From assembly GCF_012516375.2 (NCBI RefSeq), contig NZ_CP051204.2:2666001-2730000 (forward strand): a stretch of DNA of 64,000 nt, read 5' to 3'. The notes beneath the pieces were generated by a model. The model did no database searches, was not told the origin of the DNA, and saw nothing but the letters and a program-made list of their open reading frames with translations. Positions 8,336 through 15,374 of this stretch are shown here, in pieces. The DNA comes from Chitinophaga oryzae (GTDB lineage: Bacteria > Bacteroidota > Bacteroidia > Chitinophagales > Chitinophagaceae). The stretch's first letter is position 1. Each line of letters starts with the position of its first letter. The translations under genes were made by a program, and so were the position numbers.

Positions 8336-9229
8336 CTATTCTGCTTTAAAATAAAAACGGATAGTACCGAACTGCACTTCAGGCGCGTCCGGATTGGCAT
8401 TGTATTTCAACTGACCGTTGAGTGCAGCTTTCCGCGCAATGTCTATCAGCTGCGGGTTGCTAAGGGTGGAGCCTTTCATGCTGAAGGTAGCGGCGATCAC
8501 GTTCCCTTTCTGGTCTACTTTGATGTTGACAGCTATATAACCGGACTCGGTGCCGTCGTAGGTAACGCTCGGCCGGCTGATAAGATTACGTCCATTAAGG
8601 CGGAAGTCTGAACGTCCGCCACCGAGGCCACCGCCCGTATAGCCTTTGGCGTTAGGGTCGCCATTAAGCTGGCCCCTGTCGCCGGGTTTGCCGGTGTTAC
8701 CCTCGCCGGTGGAATTATTGGAGCCCTGTGCGCCATTGCCGCTATTGGCATTGGTGCTGCTACCGCCGGAATAAACCGCCTTGGGCTGTGGTTTGGGCGC
8801 CGGAGGCGTAGGTTTGGGCTCTGCGGCCGGTTTCTTCACCGGTTTAGCGACCGGCTTGGGCTCCAGCTTTTTAGGCAGTTCTTTGGGTTTTTCAACCGGT
8901 TTTTCCGGTTTTTTTATCTCCGGTGCTTCTTCATCTTCCTGGGTAGCTACTTCCTGTGGTGCGCTGTTATCTTTTTCAGTGGCGGCGGGTTCACTTTCTG
9001 CGGGGGCAGGTGTGGATGCTGCTGCACTGGGAGGGTTCGGGTTGAGCGGCTGTTCGTCGCCCATTCCATCATCGGAGGTGCCCAGGTTGACTTCCATCCC
9101 CAGGTCCTGGTCGGGCAGGGGCGGAGGCGCCGAGAAACCGGCAAATACCAGTGCTACTAACAGCAGCGCATGTACGCCGATAGTTACTCCTAATGCCTGA
9201 ATATTTTTTTTACGGTTGTTTTCCTCCAT
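8336..9229 (-). CDS. tonB: TonB energy transducer
   Basis: 297 residues. One N-terminal membrane helix (about 12-32) anchors it in the inner membrane. A long Pro/Lys/Glu-rich linker (about 95-150, repeated PKP and KPV words) spans the periplasm, followed by a Gly/Asn-rich stretch. The C-terminal TonB domain (about 215-297) holds the SGYIAVNIKVDQKGNV and PQLIDIARKAALNG segments, then a closing strand IRFYFKAE. It would couple ExbB/ExbD proton-motive energy to TonB-dependent receptors, none of which is in this window. A matched -7 element (9257-9264) precedes it. Confidence 0.9.
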   Translation of the reverse strand: MEENNRKKNIQALGVTIGVHALLLVALVFAGFSAPPPLPDQDLGMEVNLGTSDDGMGDEQPLNPNPPSAAASTPAPAESEPAATEKDNSAPQEVATQEDEEAPEIKKPEKPVEKPKELPKKLEPKPVAKPVKKPAAEPKPTPPAPKPQPKAVYSGGSSTNANSGNGAQGSNNSTGEGNTGKPGDRGQLNGDPNAKGYTGGGLGGGRSDFRLNGRNLISRPSVTYDGTESGYIAVNIKVDQKGNVIAATFSMKGSTLSNPQLIDIARKAALNGQLKYNANPDAPEVQFGTIRFYFKAE

Positions 9230-9256
9230 GATAGCTGATTAAGCGCCAGTAAGCGT

Positions 9257-9264
9257 CAAAGTTA
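9257..9264 (-). promoter_or_regulatory. -7 element for tonB
   Basis: Reads TAACTTTG on the minus strand, a full match to the Bacteroidota -7 consensus TAnnTTTG, 28 nt from the start codon. No clear -33 element seen. Confidence 0.5.
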
Positions 9265-9309
9265 AACTTTTGAATGAAAAAAAATATAGATACAGCGATC
9301 TGAATTTAT

Positions 9310-9317
9310 CATCTTTG
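9310..9317 (+). promoter_or_regulatory. -7 element for the MFS gene
   Basis: CATCTTTG followed by C, one mismatch to TAnnTTTG, 52 nt upstream of the MFS start and divergent from the tonB promoter. Confidence 0.45.
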
Positions 9318-9369
9318 CAAAAACTATGCTGTTAATCCTATTTGTTGCATTTTATTTTGCGGCCGTTGT

Positions 9370-10599
9370 ATGAATTTGCTCAAACAAACTATCCGTCTTT
9401 ACCAGAACGCCTACACCGGACTTTCGGCAGCTACCTGGTGGTTGTCGCTGGTACTGCTGATCAACCGCAGCGGCGCCATGGTGGTTCCTTTCCTCACCGT
9501 TTACCTGACGGCACATCTGCATTTTTCCATCGCACAGGCCGGGCTGGTCATGGCCTGCTTCGGCACCGGCGCTATTGTGGGTGCTTTACTGGGTGGCTGG
9601 CTGTCTGACCGTATCGGCTTTTACCAGGTCCAGTTCTGGAGCCTCCTCTTTAACGGCGTATTGCTTATTTTATTGGGACAGATGCGCACCTTTCCGCAGA
9701 TATGCATCTGCGTATTTGTGCTGAGCTCCGTGGGAGACGCCTTCCGGCCGGCCAACAGTATCGCTATTGCCGCCTACAGCGCGCCGCAGAACCGTACCCG
9801 CTCTTATTCGCTCAACAGGCTGGCGGTCAACCTCGGCTGGTCCGTTGGACCGGCATTAGGAGGCTTTCTGGCCAGCATCAGCTACCAGTGGTTGTTCTGG
9901 GTGGATGGCGGCACCTGTATCGTAGCAGCGCTGCTGATGCGGATTTTCCTGCCGCCGGTGCCGGCGCCGGCCAAACCGGAAAAAGCCGTGGCCACGGGGC
10001 AGACAGAGAACGTTTGGAAAGACAGCCTGTACCTCTGGTTCCTGCTGTTCGGCATGATCAACGCGATCTGCCTCTTTCAGTTTTCGAGCATGGTGCCCCT
10101 GTATTTCAAGGAGGTGGTGCAAATGAAGGAATGGGCCATCGGACTGAATATGTCGCTCAACGGCCTGCTGATAGTGATGGTGGAAATGGTGATGATCCAT
10201 CACCTGGACGGTAAACTGCCCAACCTGGTATACGTGTCCAGGGGCGCCATGATGGTGTGCCTGGCCTATGTGCTGCTTTGTGTGCTGCCGCCGGTATGGG
10301 GCATAGCGGCCGTGTTTATGATAGTGGTCACCTTTGGGGAAATGCTCTGCCTGCCTTTCATGAACAGTTTCTGGATCAGCCGCAGCCAGGACCATAACCG
10401 CGGACAATATGCCGCATTGTATACGATCTCTTATTCGCTGGCCACCGTGGTGTCGCCCACCAGCGGGGCTTTTGTGGTGCAACATCTCGGCTTTACCTCC
10501 TGGTGGGCCATTACGGCCGGCGGCTGCGTGCTGTCCGCGGCAGGTTTCCGCTGGCTGCAACAGAAGCGGGCGCGGGCGGAGAAAGTGATAGCAGCGTAA
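9370..10599 (+). CDS. MFS transporter
   Basis: 409 residues with about twelve membrane helices. The loop 2-3 motif GGWLSDRIGFYQ (about 77-88) is the classical MFS motif A region, and RTRSYSLNRLAVNLGWSVGP matches the MdtH/YfcJ-type drug-efflux branch. Residues after helix 6 form the cytoplasmic loop (APAKPEKAVATG). It probably exports small molecules by proton antiport; the substrate is unknown. The AraC-type regulator gene begins 68 nt downstream on the same strand, so regulation by it is possible. Confidence 0.9.
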   Translation: MNLLKQTIRLYQNAYTGLSAATWWLSLVLLINRSGAMVVPFLTVYLTAHLHFSIAQAGLVMACFGTGAIVGALLGGWLSDRIGFYQVQFWSLLFNGVLLILLGQMRTFPQICICVFVLSSVGDAFRPANSIAIAAYSAPQNRTRSYSLNRLAVNLGWSVGPALGGFLASISYQWLFWVDGGTCIVAALLMRIFLPPVPAPAKPEKAVATGQTENVWKDSLYLWFLLFGMINAICLFQFSSMVPLYFKEVVQMKEWAIGLNMSLNGLLIVMVEMVMIHHLDGKLPNLVYVSRGAMMVCLAYVLLCVLPPVWGIAAVFMIVVTFGEMLCLPFMNSFWISRSQDHNRGQYAALYTISYSLATVVSPTSGAFVVQHLGFTSWWAITAGGCVLSAAGFRWLQQKRARAEKVIAA

Positions 10600-10635
10600 T
10601 TGTTCAAGACTTAACGGATATTGTCCGGAAATAGC

Positions 10636-10643
10636 TAAATTTG
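10636..10643 (+). promoter_or_regulatory. -7 element for the AraC-type gene
   Basis: TAAATTTG matches TAnnTTTG fully, 24 nt before the start codon at 10668. Confidence 0.5.
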
Positions 10644-10667
10644 CCCGAAAAGGAGTAAAATTGGTAA

Positions 10668-11597
10668 ATGAAAGTAATTCAATTTACTGTTCCGGTAGCG
10701 GAGGAAGGGTCTGTGGTTATCCAGGAGGACATACTTCCTTATTTTTATAATTACCTGCACCGTCATAAAGAGGCGCAGCTCACCCTCATCATCAAAGGGG
10801 AGGGTACCCTGATTGCGGGCAGTTACACCCAGCCGTTCAAAGCCGGCGATATTTACGTGATCGGCGCCAACCAGCCGCATATGTTCAAAGGCGATGCCCG
10901 CTACTTTGAGAACCTGAAAGAAAAGAACATCCACGCCATCCATATTTTCTTCGACCACGACAATGCGCTGAAAGGTATGCTGGCGCTGCCGGAGCTGGAA
11001 TCCGTCCGCAAGTTCCTGCAGCAAACCCGCTCCAGCCTGCAACTGCCGCCAGCTTACGAAGAAAAAACGGCCGCCGAAATCATGCGGCTCTGCAAACTTA
11101 CCGGGGCGGAGCGGTTATTCGCCTTCATGTCGCTGCTGACTTACTTCTCCCGGCAGGTGAAGGACTGGAAATCACTGTCCACCGGCTTCCTGCGTCACGC
11201 CTACAGCGAGTCGGAAGGGCTGCGGATGAATGATATCTACCAGTATACGCTGGAACACTACGCGGAAAACATCTCCCTGGCAAGGATCGCTTCTGTAGCG
11301 CATCTGACCACCTACGCCTTCTGTAAATACTTTAAGAAGCACACCCGCAAAACCTATCTCGAATTCCTCAACGAAATCCGTATCAACGCGGCCTGCAAAA
11401 AAATCATCAACGGCGACGCGGAAAGCATTGCGTCGGTAGCTTACGCAACAGGGTATAACAATCCTATCACCTTTAACCGGGTATTCCGGAAAGTGACAGG
11501 GATGTCGCCGTCTGCCTATGCGCGTCAATACCGTTTCGGGCAAGAGAACGCGCAGAGGAGCGGCTTTATCAGTGAGTGGGAGGAAGTAGCGCTTTAG
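10668..11597 (+). CDS. AraC-family transcriptional regulator
   Basis: 309 residues. The N-terminal cupin-like sensor domain (about 30-105, with GEGTLIAG and PFKAGDIYVIGANQPHMF) is followed by a C-terminal AraC DNA-binding domain of two helix-turn-helix motifs (about 185-290): ISLARIASVAHLTTYAFCKYFKK and SIASVAYATGYNNPITFNRVFRK, ending with GMSPSAYARQYR. It probably binds a small effector and regulates nearby genes such as the MFS carrier; the target is an inference. It overlaps the convergent radical SAM gene by 4 nt at the stop codons. Confidence 0.92.
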   Translation: MKVIQFTVPVAEEGSVVIQEDILPYFYNYLHRHKEAQLTLIIKGEGTLIAGSYTQPFKAGDIYVIGANQPHMFKGDARYFENLKEKNIHAIHIFFDHDNALKGMLALPELESVRKFLQQTRSSLQLPPAYEEKTAAEIMRLCKLTGAERLFAFMSLLTYFSRQVKDWKSLSTGFLRHAYSESEGLRMNDIYQYTLEHYAENISLARIASVAHLTTYAFCKYFKKHTRKTYLEFLNEIRINAACKKIINGDAESIASVAYATGYNNPITFNRVFRKVTGMSPSAYARQYRFGQENAQRSGFISEWEEVAL

Positions 11598-12889
11598 TGA
11601 GCGAAATCTGCCATGTAATCGCCTTTGATACGCTCTATCGGCGGATTGAAATAACCAAACTTCACGTCCGGAAATTCTTCATGGATCATTTCCTGTAACT
11701 GTTTAATGCCCATGCAGGGACCGGGCTCGGTAATGCCCAGTTTGCCCAGGTACCAGTCGGGATCGATATTGAAATTGCGCCACTGGATCATGTTCAGGCC
11801 GGTTTCCCGGATCAGCGTGCGCAGGGCTTCATATTCCTCTTCGGTATCGGTCATCCCCGGAAAAACAAAATAGTTGATGGAAGTCCATCCGTTAAATTCC
11901 CGTACCACCTTCAGGCTTTCGATGATGTCCTCGAACTTGTAGTTGTTGGGACGGTAATACGGCGTGTAATACTTTTCCTGGGCAGAATTGAGGCTCACCC
12001 GGATGCTGTTGAGCCCTGCTTCACAGAGGGCGCGTACCGCGTCGGGCTTGCTGCCGTTGGTGTTGATATTGATGCTGCCTTTAGGCGTATGTTTACGTAT
12101 TTCGAGGATAGACTCGCGGATGGTTTCCCACATCAGCAGCGGTTCGCCTTCGCAGCCCTGGCCGAAGCTGACGATCGGGAAGGGGGCCGTTTCCAGGTGC
12201 GGCACGGTATATTCCACAATTTCTTCCGCCGTAGGTTTGAAACGGAGACGGTCCTGTGTGGACACGATGGTTTCGTCTTCCGGCTGGAAAGAGATGCAGC
12301 CCACGCAGTTGGCGTTACAGGCCGGAGAGGAAGGGATCGGGCATTCCCATCTGCCCATAAAATAATTACGGGCGGCAGGACATTCGTAAGTGAGGGCGCA
12401 GTTCTCTGCGAGATGCTTCACCAGCCTGTTATGCGGGTAAGCGTCCATCAATTGTTTAACGCCTTGTTTTACTTTTTTGGCGTCGAAGCCGGCGCATTCC
12501 TGGCGGATATCGGCTTCAATGCGGGTGGCGGGCACATAAAACTTGCCATCGAGCCAGCCTACTGCCGTGTAACAAAACAGCGGCAGAGTAGGGGCGTCAG
12601 GCATGGTTTCATAGGCTGCCAGGTAAAAGCCGGTGTGGGCAGGCGGAATGAATGCCGCTACGGCCCAACCTTTATCACACAGGCCCATTTCGCCGGAAGC
12701 GACATCGATACCGATACCGCGGCGGCCGGGCAGTTCATACAGATTACCGCCTTCAGGAAGTTCGATCCACTCTTCCGGATCAATAGGAAAGGCATCCCAG
12801 CCGCTACGGCCTACCACCTGCATGGAGGTGTCTTCAAAGATGTTTCCTTTCCCGTCAGAGTATAATATGTAAGGTGTTTGTTTCAGCAT
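11594..12889 (-). CDS. Radical SAM protein
   Basis: 431 residues. The [4Fe-4S]/SAM cluster motif CNANCVGC places the cysteines at 191, 195 and 198. A SAM-binding glycine-rich stretch (FGQGCEGEPLL) and a SINTNGS-type strand follow. About 180 residues precede the cluster, with extra cysteines at 164, 170 and 183 that could hold another metal or cluster. I do not recognise the substrate. It is the last gene of a minus-strand group after the arginase-fold and membrane-protein genes, but a family B element separates it from them. Confidence 0.85.
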   Translation of the reverse strand: MLKQTPYILYSDGKGNIFEDTSMQVVGRSGWDAFPIDPEEWIELPEGGNLYELPGRRGIGIDVASGEMGLCDKGWAVAAFIPPAHTGFYLAAYETMPDAPTLPLFCYTAVGWLDGKFYVPATRIEADIRQECAGFDAKKVKQGVKQLMDAYPHNRLVKHLAENCALTYECPAARNYFMGRWECPIPSSPACNANCVGCISFQPEDETIVSTQDRLRFKPTAEEIVEYTVPHLETAPFPIVSFGQGCEGEPLLMWETIRESILEIRKHTPKGSININTNGSKPDAVRALCEAGLNSIRVSLNSAQEKYYTPYYRPNNYKFEDIIESLKVVREFNGWTSINYFVFPGMTDTEEEYEALRTLIRETGLNMIQWRNFNIDPDWYLGKLGITEPGPCMGIKQLQEMIHEEFPDVKFGYFNPPIERIKGDYMADFAH

Positions 12890-12898
12890 ATAATAAAT

Positions 12899-12997
12899 TT
12901 ACGATTTAGGGATTTAGGGATTTACGATTTTGGGACTAAGAAATGCTGCTTCTTTCTCCCAATCAAAAAATCGTAAATCAAAAAATTCCCAAATCTA
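12899..12997. repeat. Family B palindromic element, copy 3
   Basis: The left side has repeated GATTTAGG then GATTTACGATTTTGGG; the right side has CCCAATCAAAAAATCGTAAATC, its approximate complement. It lies between the membrane-protein gene and the radical SAM gene. Confidence 0.65.
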
Positions 12998-13582
12998 TCC
13001 AAGTCTTTCCCGGAAAAATCCGTTCATTTTTTCACGTTGTTCCTGTCCGGGCTCGTCCAGCACTTCCAGCTGAATGATTTTATTGGATTTGAAGTCCATG
13101 GTGAACAGGTCGTTGCGCAAAATTACGTTATTCAGCTCGTTCCAGCCAATCCGTCTCTCGGAGAACGTCGTGGGCAGTACAATGCCGGTATTGTCCATCT
13201 TTACATGTACCGGCTGGAATATCTTGTATTCCATCCAGCCGATGTAGGCCATGCCCACGCCTACGGCGAACATCAGCAGGCCGGTGACAGGCTGCTGATG
13301 CCCGAGAAAATATAAGCTGCCGCTGATGCAGATGAAAGCCTGTATCAGCCGGGCAATGCTGTTGATTTCGCTGAATTTCCGCGTGCGCTTCACCACAAAG
13401 GGGAAGGCCAGGGAAACAAGGCCTACGACCATAAAAAAGCCTACCAGCAGCCAGTTCGGCTGAGGACCTTTATAAATGCCGATGGCATCAAACAGGAACA
13501 GGATGCCCACCAGTCCGTGCATGACGGGCAGGAGCCGCAGCCTGCTGGCTGTATTCGGGTGCAGGATACGCAGACTATACAT
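12995..13582 (-). CDS. Hypothetical membrane protein
   Basis: 195 residues with about four hydrophobic helices (roughly 18-37, 44-65, 80-97 and 100-118), then a soluble tail of some 75 residues with a PH-like alternation (VHVKMDNTGIVLPTTFSERRIGWNELNNV). I do not recognise the family. Its start codon lies 4 nt from the stop of the arginase-fold gene, so the two are translated from one message. The topology suggests a sensor or regulator at the membrane, but no function can be assigned. Confidence 0.75.
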   Translation of the reverse strand: MYSLRILHPNTASRLRLLPVMHGLVGILFLFDAIGIYKGPQPNWLLVGFFMVVGLVSLAFPFVVKRTRKFSEINSIARLIQAFICISGSLYFLGHQQPVTGLLMFAVGVGMAYIGWMEYKIFQPVHVKMDNTGIVLPTTFSERRIGWNELNNVILRNDLFTMDFKSNKIIQLEVLDEPGQEQREKMNGFFRERLG

Positions 13583-13585
13583 GGC

Positions 13586-14629
13586 TTATGAATTAGCGCT
13601 TACCAACAGGTTACACAGTTTGAACAATACGCGTGCTCCTACGTTGGCATCCCAGTCGTCATGGGAAGCGCTCACCTCGTTAAGATCGAAGCCAATCAGC
13701 TGGCGGCCGCTGGCGATCAAACGTTTGAAAAGATAATAGATCTGCTCTGCTTCGAAGCCGCCGGCTACCGGCGTACCGGTGTGCGGGCACAGTTTGGGAT
13801 CGAGCCCGTCGATATCGAAGCTGATATATACCTGCTGCGGCAGTGTTTCTATGATACTGTCGCAGATAGCTTTCCAGGTTTCGCCTTCGAACTGGCGTTC
13901 TTTGATGTTTTTATCGAAGAATGTTACCACCCGGCCATTGCTGTTGTTGATGTAGTCCACTTCTTCCTCGCAATAATCACGGATGCCGACCTGTACCAGT
14001 TTGGTCAGTTGCGGCACTTCTGCCAGCGCATTGTACATAATGGAGGCATGGGAGTATTGGAATCCTTCATAGGCGTCGCGCAGGTCGCAGTGAGCATCTA
14101 TCTGGAGAATGCCGAAATCGCCCTTTTGCTCGCCGATGGCTTTGAAGAAACCCAGCGGGGTGCTGTGGTCGCCACCGATCAATGCCACCAGCTTGCCTTT
14201 TTCCAGCAGCTGTTTGGTCTGGTTGTACACCCATTCATTCATGGCGCGGGTGCCGTTGTTAACGTCCACCAGCGTTTTCTTCAGAAATTCATTTTCAGAG
14301 ATATCTCCGCCTTCGGTGAGGAATTTCAGGTACAGCTCCGCTTCCTTGCGCAGGTAGTCGCTGCGCAGCAACAGGTGCTTGTCCGGCTCACGCATGAAAA
14401 AGCCCTGTTTCCAGCCATCCTTTACGTCGGCATCATAAAGGTCTACCTGGAAGGAAGCCCGGAAAATATGTTCCGGTCCGCGTGCGGTACCATTGCTGTA
14501 AGAAACAGTCACTTCCCAGGGCACAGGCAGCAATACCAGTCGGGCCTCTTCTTCTGAAAAAGGTAAACCAAAAATGTTGTTGGACAACAGCCCCACCGAG
14601 TTAGGGTCAAATTGAGATAAATCAGCCAT
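13586..14629 (-). CDS. Arginase/agmatinase-family ureohydrolase
   Basis: 347 residues of the arginase fold. The dinuclear manganese site is complete: GGDHS, DAHCDLR and DIDGLDP motifs supply the His and Asp ligands. It hydrolyses a guanidino or formimino compound to release urea or formamide; agmatine, formiminoglutamate and arginine are all possible, and Bacteroidota homologues are often named agmatinase on weak evidence. An insertion of about 50 residues near 80-130 before GGDHS makes it longer than bacterial agmatinases. A perfect -7 element lies 30 nt upstream. Confidence 0.88.
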   Translation of the reverse strand: MADLSQFDPNSVGLLSNNIFGLPFSEEEARLVLLPVPWEVTVSYSNGTARGPEHIFRASFQVDLYDADVKDGWKQGFFMREPDKHLLLRSDYLRKEAELYLKFLTEGGDISENEFLKKTLVDVNNGTRAMNEWVYNQTKQLLEKGKLVALIGGDHSTPLGFFKAIGEQKGDFGILQIDAHCDLRDAYEGFQYSHASIMYNALAEVPQLTKLVQVGIRDYCEEEVDYINNSNGRVVTFFDKNIKERQFEGETWKAICDSIIETLPQQVYISFDIDGLDPKLCPHTGTPVAGGFEAEQIYYLFKRLIASGRQLIGFDLNEVSASHDDWDANVGARVLFKLCNLLVSANS

Positions 14630-14658
14630 GATATAATCTTACTTTTCAAAATTCCGCG

Positions 14659-14666
14659 CAAAGATA
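14659..14666 (-). promoter_or_regulatory. -7 element for the arginase-fold gene
   Basis: TATCTTTG on the minus strand, a full match to TAnnTTTG followed by C, 30 nt before the start codon. Confidence 0.55.
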
Positions 14667-14722
14667 GGATTATGTTTACTTACAGCCCCCCTTCCCACAA
14701 AAAGAATTGCCTTTTATATAAA

Positions 14723-14757
14723 TTTTGTCGGAAGACGGTCATTTTGCGTTAATTTTG
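14723..14757 (+). promoter_or_regulatory. Promoter for ccmE
   Basis: A -33-like TTTTG (14723-14727), a 22-nt spacer and a full -7 match TAATTTTG (14750-14757). Transcription would start about 105 nt before ccmE. Confidence 0.5.
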
Positions 14758-14867
14758 CCCCGTGAATTGGAAAGAGATAAATGCAGGTAGGGTAAGATAA
14801 ATGAAGAAGCGTTGCTGGTAGCGGATTTTACAGCCTGTGTCACAACAATAGGGAAGATAATTTTCAT

Positions 14868-15266
14868 ATGAAAAAAACAAATATTATTCTGCTGGTGGTA
14901 ATTGCGGTTGCAATAGGTGTAATTGTAACCATGGTAGGCGATTTCAGCACCTATGAAACATTTGCCACCGCACGTGAGAAAGAGGGAAAGGAGTTCCATG
15001 TGATCGGCAAGCTGGACACCTTACAGGCCATGCAATACGATCCGTTGAAGGATGCCAACTTATTCAGCTTCTACGTACACGATAAATCAGGCGAAACCCG
15101 CAAAGTCGTTTTCTACGGCGCCAAACCTACAGATTTTGAAAAAGCGGAATCCGTGGTCCTCACCGGAAAAATGCAGGGTAATGAATTCCACTGCAGCAAA
15201 ATACTCATGAAATGCCCGTCTAAATATAAAGACGATCAGGTAGTCGTGGGCAACAAACAGCTTTAA
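14868..15266 (+). CDS. ccmE: Cytochrome c maturation heme chaperone CcmE, Cys variant
   Basis: 132 residues: an N-terminal membrane anchor (about 5-24) and a periplasmic OB-fold domain. CcmE takes heme and passes it to the CcmF/H lyase. In the classical protein a His in an HxxxY motif binds heme covalently. Here the matching segment is CPSKY, with Cys116 and Tyr120, that is the CxxxY form known from some other lineages. It precedes ccmF with a 108-nt gap holding AT-rich repeat words. The change of ligand is seen directly; its effect on heme attachment is inferred. Confidence 0.88.
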   Translation: MKKTNIILLVVIAVAIGVIVTMVGDFSTYETFATAREKEGKEFHVIGKLDTLQAMQYDPLKDANLFSFYVHDKSGETRKVVFYGAKPTDFEKAESVVLTGKMQGNEFHCSKILMKCPSKYKDDQVVVGNKQL

Positions 15267-15365
15267 AAATTTTCAGATTTAGATATTTTATTATTTAGTT
15301 ATTTGATGGATGTCAAAGCGTGAAATGGCTGGATAGTAAAATATTTAAATTCTTCAATCTATATA
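15266..15365. repeat. Degenerate AT-rich word element between ccmE and ccmF
   Basis: Contains TTAGATATTTTATTATTTAG and a loosely complementary AAAATATTTAAATTC, the same words found inside family B/D elements. No strong stem; probably a decayed copy. Confidence 0.4.
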
Positions 15366-15374
15366 CCATTTCTC

